Under the pieces are notes generated by a model that was not told the DNA's origin, made no database searches, and was given only the letters and a program-made list of their open reading frames with translations. From Treponema sp. (lineage in GTDB: Bacteria > Spirochaetota > Spirochaetia > Treponematales > Breznakiellaceae): a stretch of 8,861 bases of DNA. The translations under genes were made by a program, and so were the position numbers. Shown here in pieces: positions 1-5,757 of the stretch. Location of the stretch: the NCBI GenBank assembly GCA_031283505.1, contig JAITBO010000274.1:1-8861 (forward strand), in the 5' to 3' direction. Every line of letters starts with the position of its first letter. Within the stretch, counting starts at the first letter, position 1.

Positions 1-1
1 G

Positions 2-151
2 GTGAACCAGGCATGGTTTGACGGTATGAAAAAAGAAATCGTAGATTATCCCAATATCACCATTCAAGGGTTCGATGGTAAATCCAGCGCGGAAAATCAG
101 GTAAAAATAATGGATGAGATTATTACGCAAAAATACCATGGAATGATGTGA
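2..151 (+). pseudogene. Truncated periplasmic sugar-binding protein remnant (5' end outside window)
   Basis: The frame is open from the window edge and ends at TGA 149-151. It encodes about 49 residues, running from NQAWFDGMKKE through ITIQGFDGKSSAENQ to MDEIITQKYHGMM. This matches the start of the mature domain of Peripla_BP_4 (RbsB/xylose-type) solute-binding proteins: a W-F-x-G-M helix, a beta strand ending in FDGK, and a helix ending in a QK-D-G-type turn. In intact members the chain continues with the strand that follows this turn and then some 200 more residues. Here the stop codon lies on the boundary of the inverted-repeat element that starts at 151, and I see no continuation after that element. 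I infer that the gene was cut off by the element or by a deletion beside it. The start codon and signal peptide lie upstream of the window. A short intact protein of another kind is less likely. Confidence 0.6.
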
Positions 152-304
152 GGCTGTTCCAAAACTTCAGTTTTTGGAACAGCTTCCTTAGATTTGATGG
201 AAAAAACGGGGTTTTGACCGGTTTTTCCAAGAGCCTGTTCCATCGAACCGGAGGTTCGCACCGTGCGCGTTTAGCGCACAGTCAATTAGTTTTGGAACAG
301 GCTC
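151..304. repeat. Structured inverted-repeat element (MITE- or REP-like)
   Basis: The ends are imperfect inverted repeats: 150-165 pairs with 289-304 with one mismatch, around the core CTGTTCCAAAAC. Inside, nearly every base can fold locally. Hairpin one pairs 151-164 with 172-185 (14 bp, one G-T). Hairpin two pairs 198-205 with 222-229, plus 207-209 with 218-220. A third, branched structure is closed by a perfect 12-bp stem, 231-242 with 293-304, and contains two smaller hairpins: CGAACC/GGTTCG (244-249, 253-258) and GTGCGC/GCGCAC (263-268, 274-279). The core GTTCC or its complement occurs four times. I see no transposase and no clear target-site duplication. It could be a non-autonomous mobile element, a repetitive extragenic element or a structured RNA. 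A T-tract for a classical terminator is absent. A 70-codon frame starting at 148 within it has no ribosome site and is not counted as a gene. Confidence 0.65.
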
Positions 305-339
305 AGCTGCCTTTTCATTTAATCATAAGTCATTTTAAC

Positions 340-369
340 TTGTCAAGTAAAAAAATATAATATTATAAA
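340..369 (+). promoter_or_regulatory. Possible weak promoter upstream of the tandem array
   Basis: TTGTCA at 340-345 and TATAAA at 364-369 are separated by 18 bp, a permissible sigma-70 arrangement. The 15-bp stretch at 354-368 is repeated exactly at 776-790, inside the main operon promoter. If active, this promoter would put the tandem array into a long 5' leader of the operon transcript. AT-rich sequence yields such matches by chance, so support is weak. Confidence 0.25.
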
Positions 370-416
370 AAAAAATATACTAGGATATATCATTTAACGT
401 CCGCCCCAAAACTAAC

Positions 417-447
417 CGGCAGGCTTTTAACGGCAGGCTTTTGCCTG
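417..447. repeat. 12-bp direct repeat with a small hairpin
   Basis: CGGCAGGCTTTT occurs at 417-428 and again at 431-442. The second copy runs into a hairpin, CAGGC-TTTT-GCCTG (434-447). No T-run follows on either strand, so it is not called a terminator. Confidence 0.5.
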
Positions 448-498
448 AAATTCCTGAAGGTTTCGGGCGTTACTTCATACTGTAAGGGCGCTGCAGAC

Positions 499-729
499 GG
501 CTAAACAAACGTCATACCCGCTTATAAAAACTCCATAAGCGGCTATACAAACGTTATAGCCGCTTATAAAAACTCCATAAGCGGCTATACAAACGTTATA
601 GGCGCTTATAAAAACCCGATAAGCGGCTATACAAACGCTATACCCGCTTATAAAAACCCGACAAGCGCCTATACAAACGCTGTAGCCGCTTATAAAAACC
701 CGATAAGCGGCTATAAAGATTCCGCAGCC
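499..729. repeat. Tandem array of eleven 21-bp monomers (42-bp A/B dimer)
   Basis: The array is exactly 231 bp and contains eleven 21-bp monomers without any indel. Two types alternate. Type A begins GGCTAT and ends ATAGCC; type B begins GCTTAT and ends ATAAGC. Each has a 9-nt centre (roughly ACAAACGTT in A, AAAAACTCC or AAAAACCCG in B). A starts lie at 499, 541, 583, 625, 667 and 709; B starts at 520, 562, 604, 646 and 688. The B monomers at 520 and 562 are identical, as are those at 604 and 688. The first and last A copies are the most diverged. Each A/B junction is the reverse complement of each B/A junction, so perfect 12-bp stems with 9-nt loops form at 535-567 and at 556-588, overlapping each other. 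A stem of 11 bp plus one G-T forms at 682-714. The array ends 35 bp before the -35 box of the operon promoter. Confidence 0.9.
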
Positions 730-735
730 GGCAAG

Positions 736-753
736 GATATAATGGCTTATATC
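736..753. promoter_or_regulatory. Palindrome just upstream of the promoter, candidate operator
   Basis: GATATAA-TGGC-TTATATC is a perfect palindrome with 7-bp arms, ending 11 bp before the -35 box. A second inverted repeat, ATAATG (739-744) with CATTAT (753-758), overlaps it. The position suits a regulator binding just upstream of RNA polymerase. No regulator gene is in the window, and the site could instead be a degenerate edge of the adjacent repeat array. Confidence 0.35.
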
Positions 754-764
754 ATTATTTGCTA

Positions 765-791
765 TTGACAAAAATAATATAATATTATAAT
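765..791 (+). promoter_or_regulatory. Sigma-70-type promoter of the transport/glycosidase operon
   Basis: Both hexamers match consensus perfectly: TTGACA at 765-770 and TATAAT at 786-791. The spacer is 15 bp, two shorter than optimal. Transcription would start near 798, giving a leader of about 28 nt before the first gene's ATG. This is the only strong promoter seen; the five genes downstream are tightly packed and probably share it. Confidence 0.7.
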
Positions 792-810
792 CATGGTATA
801 AACTGAAAAC

Positions 811-817
811 AGGGTGG
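811..817 (+). promoter_or_regulatory. Ribosome binding site that sets the start of the first permease
   Basis: AGGGTGG lies 8 nt before ATG 826. The upstream in-frame GTG at 814 falls inside this motif and has no well-spaced site of its own, so 826 is preferred. Confidence 0.65.
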
Positions 818-825
818 CTTTTAGT

Positions 826-1761
826 ATGAAGAAAGAAACGGCCCGTAAAAAAAGGTGGACAAAGGACGACTTCCAGTTTTCCCTTTTGGCCTTGCCAACC
901 ACCATTTGGTATATCCTTTTTTGTTATCTGCCTATGTTCGGCGTGGTTATCGCGTTTAAAGAGTACCGAATTACCGGGGGTTTCCTTAAAAGTATCGTTG
1001 AAAGCAAATGGGTAGGCTTACAGAATTTCAAATTTCTGTTCTCCGGCCCGGACATTTGGATGATTATCCGCAATACCCTGGCCTATAACGCGGTTATGAT
1101 TGTACTGGGTACCCTGCTCACTATCACCCTGGCCCTGGTAGTCAGTGAGTTGTATAGTAAAGTTGCCGCAAAAGTGTATCAGACCGTCCTTTTTTTTCCC
1201 TATTTCCTGTCCTGGGTAGTGGTTTCCACCCTTGTCTGGGGATTTCTGAGTTATGATATGGGTATGGCGAATAATACCCTCGCCGAATGGGGTTTATCGA
1301 CTCACCGCTGGTACATGGAACCGAAATTTTGGCCCGGTTTTCTGGTATTTATGAGCCAATGGAAAGGGGTCGGTTATGGTATGGTGGTTTACCTTGCCGC
1401 TATCACCGCCCAGGATAAATCTATATATGAGGCCGCAATAATCGACGGGGCTGCCAAATGGCAGCAAATATGGAAGATTACCCTGCCGCTTATGAAAACC
1501 ATCATAGTTCTTATGTTTATTATGTCCGCAGGGCATATTTTCTATTCTGATTTCGGCTTGTTTTATCAGGTTCCCCGGGATTCCAATTCTCTCTATACAA
1601 CCGTAACTACCCTGGATGTGTTTGTGTATAAGCAGCTCAAGAGTTCTACCACGGGTATGGCGGCGGCGGCGGCGTTTTTACAGGCGGTAACCGCCTGTTT
1701 TATGACGTTGTTGGTGAACTTTATCGTCAAAAAGGTCGATGAAGAATCGGCCATGATTTAG
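826..1761 (+). CDS. Sugar ABC transporter permease, LplB type (first permease)
   Basis: An inner-membrane permease of 311 residues that forms half of the channel of an oligosaccharide importer. Six hydrophobic segments can be seen at about residues 16-36, 82-106, 118-140, 172-194, 222-240 and 281-301, as expected for LplB-family (COG4209) binding-protein-dependent permeases. The EAA loop that contacts the ATPase is clear: E202-A-A-I-I-D-G208 through L220-P221. The N-terminal stretch LPTTIWYILFCYLPMFGVVIAFKEY is characteristic of the family. The basic N-terminus should be cytoplasmic. An alternative GTG start at 814 would add four residues, but the ribosome site favours ATG 826. Five consecutive GCG codons (1660-1674) encode part of a run of alanines near the last membrane segment. 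It is the first gene of the operon, 17 bp before the second permease. The transported sugar cannot be read from the sequence. Confidence 0.93.
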   Translation: MKKETARKKRWTKDDFQFSLLALPTTIWYILFCYLPMFGVVIAFKEYRITGGFLKSIVESKWVGLQNFKFLFSGPDIWMIIRNTLAYNAVMIVLGTLLTITLALVVSELYSKVAAKVYQTVLFFPYFLSWVVVSTLVWGFLSYDMGMANNTLAEWGLSTHRWYMEPKFWPGFLVFMSQWKGVGYGMVVYLAAITAQDKSIYEAAIIDGAAKWQQIWKITLPLMKTIIVLMFIMSAGHIFYSDFGLFYQVPRDSNSLYTTVTTLDVFVYKQLKSSTTGMAAAAAFLQAVTACFMTLLVNFIVKKVDEESAMI

Positions 1762-1766
1762 AGAAA

Positions 1767-1772
1767 AGGGGG
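1767..1772 (+). promoter_or_regulatory. Ribosome binding site supporting a TTG start
   Basis: AGGGGG sits 6 nt before TTG 1779. The next in-frame ATG lies more than 100 bp downstream, inside the first membrane segment, so the TTG is the most likely start. Confidence 0.6.
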
Positions 1773-1778
1773 ATTTTC

Positions 1779-2702
1779 TTGAACAGAGGAACGCGAAACA
1801 ATGTCCTTCGTTTTAGCCGGATAAGTCCGGCAGCGAATCTTGTATTCAATAGTATCGTGGCGGCCCTGGGCCTGATCTGTATTATCCCCATGCTGCTGGT
1901 GGTATCCATCTCTTTTTCCTCCGAGGACGCTTTGCGGGAATACGGTTATCGCCTGATTCCCCGCGCTTTTTCCCTGGAGGGATACAGTTACCTCTTCAAG
2001 CAGCGGACGACCATTCTTTCCGCCCTGGGAATGTCCGTACTGGTAACCGGGGCGGGTACGGTTCTTGGGGTAATACTCAACTCCCTCCTGGGCTATGTTC
2101 TGTCCCGGCGCGAATACAAACTGCAAAAATTTTTTGTATGGTTTGTCTTTATTCCCATGATATTTAACGGGGGCCTGGTCTCAAGTTACTTTATCGTCGC
2201 CCAGTTTTTACACATGAAGGACACGATATGGGTATTGATTGTGCCCCTGGCGGTTTCGTCCTACAATGTGATTCTTTGTAAAACCTTTTTCCGGGCAACC
2301 ATCCCCGATTCCCTCATTGAGTCGGCAAAGATAGACGGGGCAAGCCAGTTGGCGATCTTTTTCAAAATCGTTTTTCCCCTGTCCCTGCCGGTACTGGCGA
2401 CTATCGCTCTTTTCCTCAGCTTTGCCTACTGGAACGACTGGTTCACTTCCATGCTGTACATCGACAATCCGGGGCTTTTTACGCTCCAGGCGTATCTGAA
2501 CCGCCTGTTGGCGGACATTAATTTTCTTGCCCAGAACGCCGCTCTGCTCGGTGTCTCCCAGGCCCAACTCCTGGCAAGTATGCCCAAGGAAGCCGCCCGG
2601 ATGGCGATTGTGGTGGTGGCCGTGCTGCCCATTGCCTGCGCGTATCCTTTTTTTCAGCGGTACTTTGTTTCCGGCCTTACGGTGGGCGCGGTAAAAGGCT
2701 GA
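1779..2702 (+). CDS. Carbohydrate ABC transporter permease, YtcP/LplC type (second permease)
   Basis: A 307-residue inner-membrane permease and partner of the LplB-type gene just upstream; together they would make the importer's heterodimeric pore. It belongs to the COG0395 group. Hydrophobic segments lie at about residues 20-43, 80-104, 116-141, 147-168, 200-220 and 273-293. The EAA loop runs from E181-S-A-K-I-D-G187 to F199-P200. Two family hallmarks are the segment YIDNPGLFTLQAYLNRLL (about 227-244) and the C-terminus YPFFQRYFVSGLTVGAVKG (289-307), which shows the protein is complete. Translation starts at TTG, backed by a ribosome site six bases upstream. No ATPase is encoded nearby. Importers of this class commonly use a shared MsmX-type ATPase encoded elsewhere, so that is the likely arrangement here. 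Confidence 0.93.
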   Translation: MNRGTRNNVLRFSRISPAANLVFNSIVAALGLICIIPMLLVVSISFSSEDALREYGYRLIPRAFSLEGYSYLFKQRTTILSALGMSVLVTGAGTVLGVILNSLLGYVLSRREYKLQKFFVWFVFIPMIFNGGLVSSYFIVAQFLHMKDTIWVLIVPLAVSSYNVILCKTFFRATIPDSLIESAKIDGASQLAIFFKIVFPLSLPVLATIALFLSFAYWNDWFTSMLYIDNPGLFTLQAYLNRLLADINFLAQNAALLGVSQAQLLASMPKEAARMAIVVVAVLPIACAYPFFQRYFVSGLTVGAVKG

Positions 2703-2751
2703 TCATTATGACATACCGGGAGGCTCCGGGGCGTTATTCCGGAATCTTCCT

Positions 2752-2758
2752 AAGGAGG
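2752..2758 (+). promoter_or_regulatory. Strong ribosome binding site of the solute-binding protein
   Basis: AAGGAGG lies 6 nt before ATG 2765. It fixes the start and excludes the in-frame ATG at 2708, which would add 19 charged residues ahead of the signal peptide. Strong initiation fits the usual excess of binding protein over permeases. Confidence 0.8.
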
Positions 2759-2764
2759 AAATGT

Positions 2765-4183
2765 ATGAAAAAGCTGCTTGTTTGCGTGGCGGCAGCGCTT
2801 GTTTTCTGGGGATGTGCCGGAGAAGGCGGGTCATCCGGCGTACCGGTCCTTGTCTGGTGGCAGATAGGTTCCGCCCAAGGGGGGATAACCCAGGACCTCA
2901 AGATCATAAGCGATTATACCCAGGAAAAGATCGGGGTCCGTCTTGACATTAAACAAGCGGGGTGGGGGGATGCGGCCCAGCGGTTTACCACAATGATAAA
3001 CGCAGGGGAGTATTACGATATTCTCTTTACCGATCTGACTTCCTACAACCGCTACGTAGCGCTGGGGGCTTTTGTGGACCTGACGGATCTTTTACCGGAA
3101 CAGGCCCCTCAACTATGGAAGGCTATCCCCGATGTATTATGGGAGGGGGTCAAAATAAAAGGACATATATATTCCGTGCCAACCTATAAAGATTCTTCAA
3201 AAACCCTCTGTCATTTTTGGGATCATGAGGTGGTGGAAAAATACAACCTGGATATTAACGATACTTCCTGGGCCGGGCTTGACCGGGCCTTACGCACGAT
3301 CAAAGCGGGGGAAGGGGAACGGTATTACCCCCTCAACCTGGCCCGGAGTACCAATAATTTCATCTTTGATTGCTACGATTCTCTGGCGGCGGATCTGCAA
3401 CCTCTGGGGGTACGCCTGGACGATGGGGAGCGCCGGGTAGTCAACACCCTCCAACAGCCAGATGTACAGGAAGCCTTTAGATACCTTCATACATGGTACG
3501 AAGAGGGGATCATCAACCCCGATGCCAATATGATAGACGAAACTCCCAAATACCGGCCTTTTTTTATGGCTCAGGCGTGGCCGGCGGTAGCGGCTTCCTA
3601 TGCGACATCTGCGGGAATCGCCCAATACGATGCGGTTCGTTTCTTCGGCCCTTCCTATTCAACGGATTCCATTCAGGGGTCCATGAACGCCGTCAACGCG
3701 AATTCCAAATACCGGAACGAAGCCGTAAAACTCCTGGAACTGGCGAATACGGATAAAAAGCTGCGGGATATGCTGGGGTATGGGATAGAAGGCAAGCATT
3801 TTACCTACGTTAACGGAGGATCGGCAATACACCGGGACCGGACCGATTGGCCTCTGATAAACTATCAGACGGGGAACTATTTTATCGAAACGCCGGAAGA
3901 CACCGTTCCCTCCGGTTATTGGGAGGAGGTATGGCAGTTAAACGAACAGGCCACACCTTCGGTCATGCTGGGGTTTATACTGGACCTGGAACCGATTCGG
4001 AATGAGGTAATCAACTGCCGCAGTATATGGCTCAAATATTTCAACGATCTTAATACCGGAGCTTCCGACCCCGTGACGGTCCTGCCCCAAGTTATGGCGG
4101 CGCTAAAAAACGCCGGATTTGACAAGGTTTTTGCTGAGGCTCAACGACAGGTAGATGAGTATTTCCGGGAAAAGGGGGAATGA
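2765..4183 (+). CDS. Extracellular solute-binding lipoprotein, LplA type (DUF3502-like C-terminus)
   Basis: A 472-residue substrate-capture subunit of the importer, expected to be tethered to the outer face of the cytoplasmic membrane. The N-terminus MKKLLVCVAAALVFWGC is a lipoprotein signal peptide with lipid attachment probably at Cys17. Positions -3 and -2 are Phe and Trp, unlike the classical Leu-Ala-Gly-Cys box, which fits the relaxed lipoboxes known in spirochaetes. A Gly/Ser-rich linker (about 18-26) follows. The mature part has the family 1 binding-protein pattern: an early VWWQIG strand, a segment with YYDILFTD (about 83-90) and GAFVDLTDLL (101-110). The last 70 or so residues (MLGFILDLEPIRNE through VDEYFREKGE) resemble the DUF3502 region of LplA-like proteins. 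It lies 62 bp after the second permease and overlaps the GH13 gene by four bases, which suggests translational coupling. Substrate: probably a complex oligosaccharide, identity unknown. Confidence 0.92.
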   Translation: MKKLLVCVAAALVFWGCAGEGGSSGVPVLVWWQIGSAQGGITQDLKIISDYTQEKIGVRLDIKQAGWGDAAQRFTTMINAGEYYDILFTDLTSYNRYVALGAFVDLTDLLPEQAPQLWKAIPDVLWEGVKIKGHIYSVPTYKDSSKTLCHFWDHEVVEKYNLDINDTSWAGLDRALRTIKAGEGERYYPLNLARSTNNFIFDCYDSLAADLQPLGVRLDDGERRVVNTLQQPDVQEAFRYLHTWYEEGIINPDANMIDETPKYRPFFMAQAWPAVAASYATSAGIAQYDAVRFFGPSYSTDSIQGSMNAVNANSKYRNEAVKLLELANTDKKLRDMLGYGIEGKHFTYVNGGSAIHRDRTDWPLINYQTGNYFIETPEDTVPSGYWEEVWQLNEQATPSVMLGFILDLEPIRNEVINCRSIWLKYFNDLNTGASDPVTVLPQVMAALKNAGFDKVFAEAQRQVDEYFREKGE

Positions 4184-5745
4184 TGCCCGCATGGCTGGAT
4201 GACGCGGTTTTTTACGAAATTTACCCGCAATCGTTCTACGATTCCAATGGAGACGGTATTGGAGATATTCAGGGGATTATAGAGAAGCTGGATTACATTC
4301 AGGGCCTGGGGTGTAACGCCTTGTGGATCAACCCGTGTTTTGATTCACCCTTTAAAGACGCGGGATATGATGTCCGGAATTATACGCTGGCAGCCCCCCG
4401 GTACGGGACGAATGGCGATCTTTCGCGGCTGTTTACCGAAGCCCATACAAAGGGAATCCGGGTACTCCTGGACCTGGTTCCCGGCCATACCTCCGAGGAA
4501 CATCCCTGGTTCAGGAAAAGCAGAGAACCCCTGCCCAATGAATACTGGAACCGGTATATTTGGACCGACCGGTGGGGGACCTGGGCAAGCGGTCTTAAAA
4601 CGATCCTGGGCGAAGCGGACCGGAACGCTTCGTATATCGTCAACTTTTTCAAAAGCCAGCCGGCTTTAAATTTCGGCTTTTTTAAACCCGATCAGGTGTG
4701 GCAGCTTCCCATGGATCATCCCGATTGTATCGCTACACGGGAAGCCCTCAAGGACGTGATGCGGTTCTGGCTGGACCGGGGCTGCGACGGGTTCCGGGTG
4801 GATATGGCCTCCTCTCTGGTCAAGTTTGACGACCCGGAAAACACCGGGACCGCCGCAATCTGGAGAAATATACGGGCTATGCTGGACGCCGAATATCCGG
4901 AGGCGGCTGTCATCTCCGAGTGGAGTCATCCCCGCCGGGCTATCGGAGCGGGGTTTCATGCGGACTTCCTGCTGGCCTTTACCGACAATTCGGGGTATCA
5001 AAGCCTGTTCCGTAATTACGTCATGGACCCGGAAAACCGTATTGAGGGAGAGGATGCCAGCTTTTTCAAAAAAAACGGGGCGAAGGACATAGGCCGCTTT
5101 CTTGACGAATATCTCCCCCATTACGAGGCTGTCAAAGGCCGGGGCCATATCAGCCTGGTTACGGGGAATCACGATATACCCCGGCTGGCGCTGAATTTTT
5201 CACCCCGCGAGATGGCGCTTGCTTACGCTTTTATCTTTACCATGCCCGGAGTTCCCTTTTTATATTATGGTGACGAAATCGGTATGCGGTATCTAAACCT
5301 GTTGTCGAAAGAAGGGGGCTATCACCGAACCGGCTCCCGGACTCCTATGCAATGGACAAACGGCAGGAACAAGGGGTTTTCCTCCGCCCGGACGGATGAA
5401 CTTTACCTGCCCGTAGACCCGGCTCCTGACGCCCCCACAGTGGAAGCCCAGGAAAAGGACCCCGCTTCCCTTCTTAATACGGTAAAGTCCCTGCTGGTTC
5501 TGCGCCGTACAGAGAAGGACCTGGGTTCAAGACCGAATCTTGAAATTCTGTATGCGAAACCGGGGGAAATGCCATTTATCTACCGCCGGGGTTCTCTGGT
5601 AATGGGTGTAAATCCTGATGAACAGCCGGTACAGGCCCCTATAGGGATCGAAGGGGGAAGGCCGGTGTATGCCCTGGGGTCGTGTACGTTGGAGCGAGGT
5701 GTCTGCCGGATGGCGGGACAAAGTTTTGGAATATGGAAAATCTAA
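4180..5745 (+). CDS. GH13 alpha-amylase-family glycosidase (alpha-glucosidase-like)
   Basis: A 521-residue glycoside hydrolase with no signal peptide, so it should act in the cytoplasm on imported sugar. The (beta/alpha)8 barrel begins at VFYEIYPQSF and carries the calcium-type loop D21-SNGDGIGD29 typical of oligo-1,6-glucosidase/alpha-glucosidase relatives. The catalytic triad is intact: nucleophile D208 in GFRVD, acid/base E247 in ISEW, and D332 in the NHD motif (N330-H331-D332). Conserved region I reads D98-L-V-P-G-H103, with Gly where Asn is usual. Region V reads QPALN (160-164) rather than QPDLN. Further conserved blocks are PGVPFLYYGDEIGM (356-369) and RTPMQW (387-392). A C-terminal beta domain follows. 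ATG 4180 overlaps the lipoprotein's TGA; a second ATG at 4183 has slightly better spacing from the GGGGG ribosome site and may be the true start. Retaining hydrolysis of alpha-glucosidic bonds is likely, but a transferase such as a trehalose synthase-like enzyme cannot be excluded. Confidence 0.9.
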   Translation: MMPAWLDDAVFYEIYPQSFYDSNGDGIGDIQGIIEKLDYIQGLGCNALWINPCFDSPFKDAGYDVRNYTLAAPRYGTNGDLSRLFTEAHTKGIRVLLDLVPGHTSEEHPWFRKSREPLPNEYWNRYIWTDRWGTWASGLKTILGEADRNASYIVNFFKSQPALNFGFFKPDQVWQLPMDHPDCIATREALKDVMRFWLDRGCDGFRVDMASSLVKFDDPENTGTAAIWRNIRAMLDAEYPEAAVISEWSHPRRAIGAGFHADFLLAFTDNSGYQSLFRNYVMDPENRIEGEDASFFKKNGAKDIGRFLDEYLPHYEAVKGRGHISLVTGNHDIPRLALNFSPREMALAYAFIFTMPGVPFLYYGDEIGMRYLNLLSKEGGYHRTGSRTPMQWTNGRNKGFSSARTDELYLPVDPAPDAPTVEAQEKDPASLLNTVKSLLVLRRTEKDLGSRPNLEILYAKPGEMPFIYRRGSLVMGVNPDEQPVQAPIGIEGGRPVYALGSCTLERGVCRMAGQSFGIWKI

Positions 5746-5757
5746 GGAAAGGATCGT

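Larger units (their letters stand above)
305..498. other. Non-coding spacer, AT-rich then mixed composition
   Basis: No gene is supported here. The first part (about 310-395) is very AT-rich and has the small palindrome ACTTG-T-CAAGT at 338-348, followed by runs of A and TATAATATTATA. The second part (about 400-498) is more GC-rich and has a 12-bp direct repeat, but no start codon with a ribosome site and a plausible frame on either strand. Confidence 0.5.

Noticed and set aside
151..185. Rho-independent terminator after the truncated binding protein
   Set aside because: The 14-bp stem is good but no run of T follows it, and the hairpin is part of a larger repeat element.
148..360. 70-codon frame on the + strand
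   Set aside because: It lies inside the inverted-repeat element, has no ribosome site and resembles no family I know.
499..729. CRISPR array
   Set aside because: There are no unique spacers between repeats. The 21-bp units abut one another and no cas gene is nearby.
475..771. 98-codon minus-strand frame over the tandem array as a protein gene
   Set aside because: It starts with TTG without a ribosome site in AT-rich sequence, consists almost wholly of the repeat array, and the opposite strand is also open. The base-pairing symmetry explains the array better than a protein does.
2708..2764. Upstream ATG start for the solute-binding protein
   Set aside because: It would place 19 polar or charged residues ahead of a clear lipoprotein signal peptide, and AAGGAGG is correctly spaced for ATG 2765.
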